Source: Chloroflexota bacterium (lineage in GTDB: Bacteria; Chloroflexota; Anaerolineae; UBA2200). Taken from it: DNA of 64,000 nt. How positions within the stretch are numbered: the first letter of the stretch is position 1; every line of letters begins with the position of its first letter. The stretch spans positions 1-64,000 of the forward strand of contig JAUWJD010000008.1 in NCBI GenBank assembly GCA_030607875.1. Reading direction: 5' to 3'. The position numbers and the translations under genes are program-made. Shown here piece after piece: positions 27,793 to 35,166 of this stretch. The notes under the pieces were generated by a model. The model saw only the letters and a list, made by a program, of their open reading frames with translations. It did not search any database and was not told the DNA's origin.

Positions 27793-28284
27793 TCAGATAA
27801 CCGTGAGGATGCGTAGATCAGAAGGGAGAAGTTGCCTCAGATGCGGCAACACCTGAAGAATGTAGGTCGCAAGCACCGACTGCTGGATAGCGTCGCTGAT
27901 GCCTAAAAACGGGATACGGATAAAGAGCATCAGGAAGCAGACGGTGAAGAACAGTCCAGCCAGCAAACCCACTAGCATGCCAATGAAATGATCGGCCCAT
28001 GCCAGTCCTGACGCCTTTAACGCTGCACGAGCCATCGTCGCCAACACCGCAAAGGCAAACCAGACTACAATCAGGATCAGGAAGAAAGCGATGACCGTAG
28101 CCACGGTAGAGTTACCGAGCGACCCCAGCAGTACCCCGGCCACTGTCTGATGGTGAGTCAGCGCAGCATAGATGCCCACCACAAAGCCGATCAGAGTAAG
28201 AGCCTGACGTAAGAAACCTGTGCGCAGGCTGGAGTAGGTCGCAAGCGCGACGATTACCACAATAATGAAATCCACCCAGTTCAT
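27793..28284 (-). CDS. cvpA: CvpA-family membrane protein
   Basis: 163 aa from the ATG at 28284; a GTG at 28305 that overlaps the ruvA stop is an alternative. Four hydrophobic segments (about 1-22, 27-48, 60-85, 98-125) and the family opening NWVDFIIVVIVAL with a later G-x-x-x-G-rich helix identify CvpA. Known members are linked to colicin V production and to envelope stress tolerance; the biochemical role is unclear. It is the last gene of the yebC-ruvC-ruvA operon. Confidence 0.8.
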   Translation of the reverse strand: MNWVDFIIVVIVALATYSSLRTGFLRQALTLIGFVVGIYAALTHHQTVAGVLLGSLGNSTVATVIAFFLILIVVWFAFAVLATMARAALKASGLAWADHFIGMLVGLLAGLFFTVCFLMLFIRIPFLGISDAIQQSVLATYILQVLPHLRQLLPSDLRILTVI

Positions 28285-28301
28285 AGCAATGACCGATCCC
28301 T

Positions 28302-28883
28302 TCACTCCGTAGCAAAGTACTGCAACGCCAGACGAATCCGTTCTTCCAAGGACAAGTCCTCGTGCGGAAGCGAGCGCAAGGCAGCCTGAGCTTCCGCGAT
28401 GCTGTAGCTGAGGGAAGTCAGTGCTGAAATGATCTCTGCATCAGCGTGTGTGAGCACTGGCGAATAAACAAAATCGAGCCCCACACCAAGTTTGTCTCCC
28501 AGGTCCAGCATGACCCGTGCCGCCGTCTTTTTGCCAATGCCCGGTATTCGCGTCAGCATGACCGCATCGCCACGCGCGATGGCATCCCGCAGATCATCTG
28601 TGGACATGATCGAGACAACACTCAAAGCCACTTTCGGACCAATCCCAGATACCCCCAAGAGCAACTCAAAGAGCGCCAATTCGTCTGGCGTGCTGCAGCC
28701 GTAGAGAGCAATCTCATTTTCCCGCACGTGCATATGCGTGAAAAAGCTAGCTTCCTGCCCAATTCCCTTCAGGCGTTCCAACAGAGAAGAAGGCACGAAT
28801 ACTTTGAAACCCACGCCACCGACGTCAACAATGACGTAATTCTCTCCCCTGGCCACAATTCGTCCCTGCAGGGTGGCGATCAC
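28302..28883 (-). CDS. ruvA: Holliday junction helicase subunit RuvA
   Basis: 193 aa from the GTG at 28883, 6 bp after AGGAGG and overlapping the ruvC stop as GTGA. N-terminal OB fold (IATLQGRIVARG, VIVDVGGVGF), helix-hairpin-helix motifs LLGVSGIGPKVAL and LTRIPGIGKKTA, and a C-terminal UBA-like domain. It binds four-way junctions and recruits RuvB; ruvB is not in this window. The overlap implies translational coupling with ruvC. Confidence 0.93.
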   Translation of the reverse strand: MIATLQGRIVARGENYVIVDVGGVGFKVFVPSSLLERLKGIGQEASFFTHMHVRENEIALYGCSTPDELALFELLLGVSGIGPKVALSVVSIMSTDDLRDAIARGDAVMLTRIPGIGKKTAARVMLDLGDKLGVGLDFVYSPVLTHADAEIISALTSLSYSIAEAQAALRSLPHEDLSLEERIRLALQYFATE

Positions 28884-29410
28884 CAATCCCCTCCTGCCGC
28901 CTGGCTGCCCTTTGACAACCGTACTGTTGTGAGATACGAGTGCGCGTGGCAAATAGCCACTGCCAAAGCGTCGGCAACATCATCAGGCTTGGGGGGTGAC
29001 TCCAGGTTGAGTAGTAGACGCACCATCTGCTGCATTTGTTCCTTGCCAGCTCGACCGTATCCTGTGATGGCCTTCTTTACTTGCAGGGGTGTGTATGCAT
29101 AGACGGACAGGCCCGCATCGGCCAAAGCAAGGAGAATGACCCCCCTGGCATGGCCTACGGCAAGCGCTGTACGCGCATTGCGGGCGAAAAACAGCTCTTC
29201 GACAGCGGCTTGCGTAGGACGGTACTCGCGAATCAATTCTGCCAGTTCTTTGTAGATCTTCTGCAACCTCTGCGACAGGGGCAACCCCGCAGATGTGATG
29301 ATGGTGCCATAGGCGACAGGTTCCAATGCTCTGCCATCATACCGTACGACACCATAGCCAGTTGTCGCTGTGCCGGGATCAATGCCCAACACCAGCATGG
29401 CTTCGTTCAT
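28880..29410 (-). CDS. ruvC: Holliday junction resolvase RuvC
   Basis: 176 aa. RNase H fold with catalytic acids in GIDPG, VEELFF and a C-terminal DDVADALA pair. It cuts junctions held by RuvAB. It begins 17 nt after yebC and overlaps ruvA by four bases. Confidence 0.94.
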   Translation of the reverse strand: MNEAMLVLGIDPGTATTGYGVVRYDGRALEPVAYGTIITSAGLPLSQRLQKIYKELAELIREYRPTQAAVEELFFARNARTALAVGHARGVILLALADAGLSVYAYTPLQVKKAITGYGRAGKEQMQQMVRLLLNLESPPKPDDVADALAVAICHAHSYLTTVRLSKGSQAAGGDW

Positions 29411-29427
29411 TTCAATGTCAGGCCGAC

Positions 29428-30183
29428 CTACTGCCCTGCCTCGTATGCAGCCATCACTTCCTCGCTGATCTCCAAGTTGGAGTGAACTTGCTGAACATCA
29501 TCAAGTCCCTCCAGGGAATCGATAAGCCGCATATTCTGCATCGTCGTCTTGTCGTCGAGCGTCACCATGGACTTGGGGATCCAGGATAGCTGCACAGAAT
29601 TGAGTTTGACGTTCTCGTATTCAAGAGTTTCCCTGACTTGCTGCAAGTCTCGGACCTGAGTGAACACTTCCACCAAGTCCTTATCCGCTTTCACGTCGTC
29701 AGCGCCAGCATCGATAGCCGTAAGCGCCAGATCTTCAGCTTCACCATCTGTGGGCACAATGCTGATATAGCCTCTGCGGTCAAAGAGCCAGAGGACGCAG
29801 CCTGTCTCCCCCAGGTTGCCTCCGTGACTCGAGAAGGCTTTGCGCACTTCCGAGACGCTGCGATTGCGGTTGTCAGTGAGCACTTCGACGATCATCGCTG
29901 TGCCCTGGGGACCATAGCCTTCGAAAGTGATTTCCTCGATCGATTTGCCCTTCAATTGCCCGGTTCCACGGAGAATCGCGCGCTCGATAATGTCTTTCGG
30001 CATGCTGTTTTGCTTGGCCCTGTCCATGGCCATCCGCAGGCGAAAGTTCATCGAAGGATCGCCCCCGCCATCGCGAGCTGCGATTTCGATCTCTCGAGCT
30101 AGCCTGGTGAACAACTGCCCTCGTTTGGCATCGGCCGCACCTTTGGCGCGCTTGATCGTTGCCCAATGCGAATGTCCAGACAT
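29428..30183 (-). CDS. yebC: YebC/PmpR-family protein
   Basis: 251 aa from the ATG at 30183, 10 bp after AAGGAGG. The N-terminus GHSHWATIKRAKG and the later GYGPQGTAMIVEVLTDN block are diagnostic. The family is annotated as a transcription regulator and has been linked to translation of difficult sequences. First gene of the yebC-ruvC-ruvA-cvpA operon. Confidence 0.92.
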   Translation of the reverse strand: MSGHSHWATIKRAKGAADAKRGQLFTRLAREIEIAARDGGGDPSMNFRLRMAMDRAKQNSMPKDIIERAILRGTGQLKGKSIEEITFEGYGPQGTAMIVEVLTDNRNRSVSEVRKAFSSHGGNLGETGCVLWLFDRRGYISIVPTDGEAEDLALTAIDAGADDVKADKDLVEVFTQVRDLQQVRETLEYENVKLNSVQLSWIPKSMVTLDDKTTMQNMRLIDSLEGLDDVQQVHSNLEISEEVMAAYEAGQ

Positions 30184-30246
30184 ACTTTGCACACCTCCTT
30201 ACCTGAGCCAATACCGGCCCAAGCCTTCCCATAGCCATGCAATTAC

Positions 30247-30255
30247 ATTATAGCA
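30247..30255 (-). promoter_or_regulatory. extended -10 promoter of the yebC operon
   Basis: The minus strand reads TGCTATAAT (30255-30247), an extended -10 box; the best -35 (TTGGTC) is at suboptimal spacing. Confidence 0.5.
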
Positions 30256-30282
30256 CAAGATTGTATGATGCGACCAACCGAA

Positions 30283-30312
30283 AGCAGCAGCCCGCAAGTT
30301 CAGGCTGCTGCT
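30283..30312 (-). terminator. hairpin downstream of ftsK
   Basis: 10-bp stem AGCAGCAGCC (30283-30292) with GGCTGCTGCT (30303-30312). On the minus strand it is followed by a weak TTTCGGTT tail. The rest of 30313-30498 shows no feature. Confidence 0.5.
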
Positions 30313-30498
30313 AGTGCCAAAGAGCCGGTTCCGTTACAGGCAGAAACTACAGTTCGTGGTAAGAGCAAGTGCGTTCGACGCGCTGTTTTCGTTGCTCCAG
30401 CGCGACAGCGACTGTGCACACAGGCAGATCCGCCCATAGTTCTCAGCCCCAGGCACTTGATCACTGGTGTCAACTTCTGGCAGCCCGTTTTCGAGCGC

Positions 30499-32661
30499 TC
30501 ATCCCTGGAAAGATCCGCCAGCTTCCTGATCGTACTCATTGAGCAGGACCTCCCTCGATCGCCCCCCGTCGACAGCCGGCCCCACCATCCCGCGATCCTC
30601 CATCTGGTCCACCAGTCGTGCTGCACGAGGGTAGCCGATGTGCAGACGTCGCTGCAGGAATGAGACCGATATACTCGCTCGCCCACGCGCCAACTCGATA
30701 GCTTGAGCCAGAAGCTCGTCAACCTTTTCCTCAATCTCCACCGCGTGCCACGGTGCAGGAGCCTGTGGCGGGGAAACGATCCAGTCGATTTTGTCACGCC
30801 AGAAGCGCACAAGCCGCTCCAGTTCCTCATCGGAGACAAAACAGCCCTGCATGCGCAGCAGCTTGCTCGAGTCCGAAGCCATGTACAGCATGTCACCCCG
30901 ACCCAGGAGCTTTTCCGCGCCAGCCGTGTCCAGAACCACGCGCGAGTCTACCTGCGACGCTACCGCAAAGCTGATCCTCGCTGGGAAATTTGCTTTGATC
31001 AGCCCGGTCACCACATCCACCGACGGCCGCTGCGTGGCGATCACCAGGTGGATGCCCGTCGCTCGCGCCAACTGCGCAATGCGGCAGATGGAACGCTCGA
31101 TTTCATCGGCAGCAACCATCATCAGATCAGCCAGCTCATCAATGAGGATGACGATATATGGCAGCGGATCTTGCCTTCGCGACACTGCCAACTCGTTGTA
31201 CGCTTCCATGTTGCGCGTTCCGGAATGCGAGAACAACCGATAGCGCTCATCCATCTGCAGAGTAACCCACCTAAGCGCGCGAACTGCTTCCTCGGCGGCG
31301 GTCACCACAGGGGCGACCAGGTGAGGGATGCCATCAAAAATGGTCAGCTCAACCATTTTCGGGTCAATCATAATCAGGCTCAGAGTCTCAGGGCTGTTGT
31401 TCAGCAACAAACAAGCGGTGATGGAGTTGATGCACACAGACTTGCCCGAGCCAGTGGCCCCAGCGATGAGCAGGTGCGGCATGAGCGCCAAATCGGAAGC
31501 CACAGCCCGGCCGGAAACGTCCTGGCCCAGCGCAATGCGCAGCCTGGAATCGATGCTGCGGAAGGCTTTGGACTCGAGCACACTACGCAGGCCAACCAGC
31601 GATACCACGTCATTGGGAACCTCGATGCCCCCCACCGAGCGCCCAGGCACAGGAGCTTCGATGCGGATGGGTGCAGCCGCCAGGGCCAGAGCCAAATCAT
31701 TCTGCAGAGCGATGATCTTGCTAATCTTCACTTTCCTGCGCGTGACTCGCCCATCGGACCGCGAATACTCCATGAACCCTGGCTCCACCCCAAACTGGGT
31801 GATGGTCGGTCCCTGGTTGATCTCAACCACTCGGGCCGGCACGCCAAAGCTGGCCAGCGTTTCTTCGATGACCTGCTTCTTGTAACGCACATCTGCATCG
31901 CCCAAGGGCTCGTCGCTGCCACCGTTGAGCAGATCGAGAGGCGGCATACCCCGATCCAGACGTTTGACACGTCTCCTGCGCGCCGGTGGAGATGTGACGG
32001 TCTCTGGCTGCTTTGATACCTTGGCTCTGGTGGTTCTCTTGCGGCGAGGTTTCCCCTCCTTTGACACCAGTGGTGCTTCCCCAGGTTCCTGCTGCGGCAT
32101 TATGTCTGCCCATCGAGCTCTTGCCTCACCCAAGGCTGTCCTGAGATCATCCCAACCCAGACTCAGGAAGAGGATCAAGCCGAGGCAAGCTGCCAGCAGC
32201 AGAAGCAGGAAGGATACACTGCGACCCAGGGCGATAACGAGGAAGTAGCTGATAGCCCAGCCAATGTACCCTCCGCCCCCGCCCTTGTCAGCCAGTTGGA
32301 AAGCCTGCTCCGGAGCCGCAATCAGATGAGACAGGCCCAGCAAGGCAAGAAAGAACACCTCGAGGCCAAACAGGCGATGTGCGGGGATGGATAGACGCTC
32401 TTGCAGATCCTCCCACAGGAGGAGCAGCCCGCCGCCGATCAAGGCCAGTGCAACCAGATAGACACCCCAGCCAAAGATGCGCCGCAAGAACAGAACCCAC
32501 GCTTCGCTCAGCGCTCCCTTGGTAACGGAAAGCAAGGCCAGGGCGGTCACCGCACCAACGGCAATAAGCAACACGCCCAATATCTCTCTCTGCAAGGCTT
32601 TGTCCAGCGTTATCGCAATGCCCTGCTGGCCTTGTTTTTTTCTACTTCTTCTGGACGACAT
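30499..32661 (-). CDS. ftsK: FtsK/SpoIIIE DNA translocase
   Basis: 720 aa. About four membrane segments in residues 25-170, a basic linker, then the motor domain with Walker A GATGSGKS (401-408), Walker B VILIDELADL and IATQRPSVDVVTG. A C-terminal gamma winged helix (about 650-710) carries VSFLQRRLHIGYPRA. It pumps chromosome DNA through the division septum. The linker is short compared with proteobacterial FtsK. A consensus promoter lies 125-150 bp upstream. Confidence 0.92.
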   Translation of the reverse strand: MSSRRSRKKQGQQGIAITLDKALQREILGVLLIAVGAVTALALLSVTKGALSEAWVLFLRRIFGWGVYLVALALIGGGLLLLWEDLQERLSIPAHRLFGLEVFFLALLGLSHLIAAPEQAFQLADKGGGGGYIGWAISYFLVIALGRSVSFLLLLLAACLGLILFLSLGWDDLRTALGEARARWADIMPQQEPGEAPLVSKEGKPRRKRTTRAKVSKQPETVTSPPARRRRVKRLDRGMPPLDLLNGGSDEPLGDADVRYKKQVIEETLASFGVPARVVEINQGPTITQFGVEPGFMEYSRSDGRVTRRKVKISKIIALQNDLALALAAAPIRIEAPVPGRSVGGIEVPNDVVSLVGLRSVLESKAFRSIDSRLRIALGQDVSGRAVASDLALMPHLLIAGATGSGKSVCINSITACLLLNNSPETLSLIMIDPKMVELTIFDGIPHLVAPVVTAAEEAVRALRWVTLQMDERYRLFSHSGTRNMEAYNELAVSRRQDPLPYIVILIDELADLMMVAADEIERSICRIAQLARATGIHLVIATQRPSVDVVTGLIKANFPARISFAVASQVDSRVVLDTAGAEKLLGRGDMLYMASDSSKLLRMQGCFVSDEELERLVRFWRDKIDWIVSPPQAPAPWHAVEIEEKVDELLAQAIELARGRASISVSFLQRRLHIGYPRAARLVDQMEDRGMVGPAVDGGRSREVLLNEYDQEAGGSFQG

Positions 32662-32785
32662 CGGTGCGAGCTCCCTGGCTGGTCACACGACAAAGCCCAC
32701 CACAACCTCAACTCAAGACTCAGATGTTATGAACGTGGCATCGCACTCTGGCGCTTACAAGTGTCAGGTATTGACCGTACTTAAT

Positions 32786-32814
32786 ATTATATGTCATGAA
32801 AACAGGTTTGTCAA
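32786..32814 (-). promoter_or_regulatory. consensus promoter of ftsK
   Basis: On the minus strand: TTGACA (32814-32809), 17 bp, TATAAT (32791-32786). The expected leader to ftsK is about 118 nt. Confidence 0.8.
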
Positions 32815-32848
32815 AGCGCTGGGCCCGAGCAGCAAACATGGTCCCTAA

Positions 32849-32903
32849 CAGAAAGTGAGTTCGCGATGTTCGAACGCGCTGCAAGCCATCATGCCCAACG
32901 GTC
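32849..32903 (+). repeat. two-copy intergenic repeat, copy 1
   Basis: The segment from AGAAAGTGAG through GCCATCATGCCC aligns with 34999-35042 (AGAAACTGAG to CCATCATGCCC), roughly 70% identical by eye, same orientation. Confidence 0.5.
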
Positions 32904-33640
32904 AAACCTGGGCGTTGTCTGCGCAACAGCCCCCTCAACGAGAGTCCGCATTAGATTGGGAGGCGTTGGCGGCAAGCTGTTTACTGGTGACGGTCTTGGA
33001 ACTGGTCGTGGGCAAGTCTCCAGCGGTGTACGGCTGATGGGTAACTGGGTGAGTAGGGACGATGCACTCTTGTGAAAAATGGGTTCGTTTGCCGAAAAAA
33101 GGGAAGACGGATTGTGCGTAGTGGGTGGTGGCGGCGAACGGGATTGTGGTTGGTTTGCTGCAAGTTGTCATAGGTGGGAGTATAGCACAGATGTTCTATT
33201 TGGTCAAATGACGGGTGCTGGTGGGCAGGGCTGCTGCAAAGTCTGGTTGGATCCATCATGTTCAGCGGCAGTTGCCTCGCTCCGCTTCGCTTCGGGGACT
33301 TCCCTGCCTGACTGATGGCAGGACTGCGCCTTCGGTCGCACTGCCGCGGCTCCTGGTGATGCTACGCTGCTGGTGCCAAGGGGTGTAGAGACCACGCCGC
33401 AGTACAACTGCGGGAGAACGTAGAGAAGTTGGGCGACTCTGCAACAGCCGTGTGCTGGAGGGGCCAGGGGTGGTGGGGGAGCCGCCGAGTGGGGGAGCCG
33501 CCGAGAAGAGAGCGAGGATTGGAAATCCCCGCCTGAAACTGACAAGTGCCTCGCTCCTTCGGTCGCGAGACGCGACCCGCAGGCACTGCCGCGAAGCGGC
33601 TTTCTTAGCCCCTGCGGAGGCTTCCTGCAGGATGCGTTTA
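32904..33640. other. gene-poor accessory stretch
   Basis: No convincing gene. It contains a perfect tandem repeat of GGGGGAGCCGCCGAG (about 33475-33505) and several short GC-rich palindromes of the CTTCGGTCGC type. Open frames on the minus strand are shadows of this biased sequence. It separates ftsK from the second accessory block. Confidence 0.4.
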
Positions 33641-33662
33641 GCGATGTATCTCAAGGAGGAGA

Positions 33663-33911
33663 ATGAAGGTATCGAGGAAGCAACGTGAAGTGCTGGAAGC
33701 ACTGGCAGACGGCGCGGTGTTATGGAAGGGGATCACGGGTTGCCACGTTGCAGTTTCCGGTGACGTGGATTGGGCTACCTTTGATCACATGGTGTAGCAG
33801 GGGTTGATTGAAAGGGATGCCGCCAGGCCATTGGAGCTCTTCAAACAAACATTCGTGATCACCGATGCTGGGCGCGAAGCCCTTGAGAGGCACACACATG
33901 AGGTCTATTGA
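33663..33911 (+). pseudogene. small winged-helix-like gene with an in-frame TAG
   Basis: An excellent AAGGAGGAG precedes the ATG at 33663. The frame reads KQREVLEALADGA and continues to a TAG at 33795-33797, then stays open in the same frame (QGLIERD, FVITDAGREALERH) to the TGA at 33909-33911. The joined product would have 82 residues and looks like a small winged-helix domain. The TAG falls in the likely wing-helix junction, so a nonsense mutation (for example from CAG) is likely; suppression is possible. Confidence 0.6.
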
Positions 33912-33923
33912 AGGCGGAAGCCG

Positions 33924-34751
33924 TCAGAGCAGTTCCAGAGGCTGTACTGACTTCGCTGTCAGGTAGTTGACGAAGGCTGAACAGGCAACCAGCATAAACA
34001 GCGCGTCCTCGACACCCAGATCGGGTTCGTCCATTAAACAATGACGTATGCCGTCGGCGTCACTGGTCCACCCATATAGCTTGATGAACGCCTCCTTCAA
34101 GGCAGGATGCAGCCTCATCTTGCCTGCGCGTTCTATTGCCCCTAGAGCCGATTTGAGGGTCCGCGCTTTCTTGCCACCCTCGATCACATTGCAGACTGCC
34201 TCCACGGCACTTATTGCTTCTTTTATGCAGTTCCTGTAGTCGGGGGACTCCTTGTGTGCGAGTAGATCCAGTGCAGTCTGCAAGTGAATGCGGACAGGCT
34301 TGAAGGGTGTATCAAGTGCCTTCTCTACCTCAGCAATCTCGGTCTCCGAGGTTGTCGGCACGATCCTGTTTCCAACGAAGCGGTAGGCGGCCAATTCACC
34401 CTCGAGAGCGTCGTTGCAGTCCGAAATGAAGAGCATCTTCCCAACGTCGTCTGGGAACTCGGCTACCACAAACTCAAGGAAGTCATAGACCTGATACCAA
34501 GCACAGTCATAGAAGTATTGCTTGATGCTGGCCACCGCTGTTTCGAAGTCATAGTCATCCAGGAGCCAATTGAGGTGGTAAGTCCACAGGTTCCTTACAA
34601 GTGTCAGGGTATCCGTGTACCTTTTGCGGAAGAAGTCCCAGCAAAAGCGGGTCAGGCCGTTCCATAGCCTGTTGCGCAGCCCAGCGTCTACTTCGTCCAG
34701 CTGGAGAATCTTTCTGGGCCCAAGACCGTGTCTCTCAGAGAATAGTTCCAC
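33924..34751 (-). CDS. AbiJ-like abortive-infection protein
   Basis: 275 aa. The N-terminus FSERHGLGPRKILQLDEVD...LRNRLWNGL matches the AbiJ N-terminal domain 4 pattern. The C-terminal half (about 165-270) is helical with DYRNCIKEAISAVEAVC and a late GWTSDADGIRHCL segment, as in HEPN-type AbiJ proteins. AbiJ proteins act in phage-triggered growth arrest and HEPN domains are often RNases; the RxxxxH motif is not classical here, so activity is inferred. It stands alone next to a decayed small gene, with an R3 repeat starting 74 bp upstream on the other strand. Confidence 0.65.
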   Translation of the reverse strand: MELFSERHGLGPRKILQLDEVDAGLRNRLWNGLTRFCWDFFRKRYTDTLTLVRNLWTYHLNWLLDDYDFETAVASIKQYFYDCAWYQVYDFLEFVVAEFPDDVGKMLFISDCNDALEGELAAYRFVGNRIVPTTSETEIAEVEKALDTPFKPVRIHLQTALDLLAHKESPDYRNCIKEAISAVEAVCNVIEGGKKARTLKSALGAIERAGKMRLHPALKEAFIKLYGWTSDADGIRHCLMDEPDLGVEDALFMLVACSAFVNYLTAKSVQPLELL

Positions 34752-34824
34752 AATAGCACCCCTTCAGAAGTTATGGTGGCATGTCCACTGGAGCGAGTGT
34801 GCAAGAGAAAAGCTCTCCAGCGAC

Positions 34825-34918
34825 TTGCAGTGGACGAGCTCGTAAGCCAGAATATGTCTGCTACGGTGGTCACTGCACCGTGGCCGTGCCCTGCACCGTG
34901 TGCGCGGTGGCAGGGCTT
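34825..34918 (+). ncRNA. candidate structured RNA repeat, copy R3
   Basis: TTGCAG (34825-34830), 17 bp, CAGAAT (34848-34853). ACGGTG (34863-34868) pairs with CACCGT (34876-34881). The second stem is GCCCTG-CACCG (34888-34898) with CGGTG-G-CAGGGC (34905-34916): the same outer stem and bulge as R1, with the inner five pairs changed on both sides. It begins 74 bp upstream of, and divergent from, the AbiJ-like gene. Confidence 0.5.
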
Positions 34919-34998
34919 CCCTTGCGGTACTATGCCACAGAGTCTGCGTTGTGTCAAGGCGGCGCTGTGCGTGACTGATAAACCCGGCTTCTGGCAGA

Positions 34999-35042
34999 AA
35001 CTGAGCGCGTGATGTCCGAAAGCGCTCCAACCCATCATGCCC
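34999..35042 (+). repeat. two-copy intergenic repeat, copy 2
   Basis: Aligns with 32849-32903 in the same orientation, sharing AGAAACTGAG, GATGT, CGAA and CCATCATGCCC blocks. It lies downstream of R3. Confidence 0.45.
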
Positions 35043-35166
35043 GCTTAGCACAGGTTGATATCTGGGAAAAGCAAGAAACTCCGTTTCAAGCAAAGAGTCC
35101 CTGCAAGAATTCCCCTGGCGTCTGAATCACCAAAGGACTCGCTGCCAGATGGGGAATCTGATCTGC

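Noticed and set aside
17000-33000. CRISPR arrays or tandem spacer-like repeats
   Set aside because: No regularly spaced repeats were seen here or elsewhere; repeats in coding regions are TPR or Thr/Pro units.
33262-33702. Minus-strand 146-aa frame in the accessory stretch
   Set aside because: It spans GC-rich palindromes and a tandem repeat and resembles no protein family.
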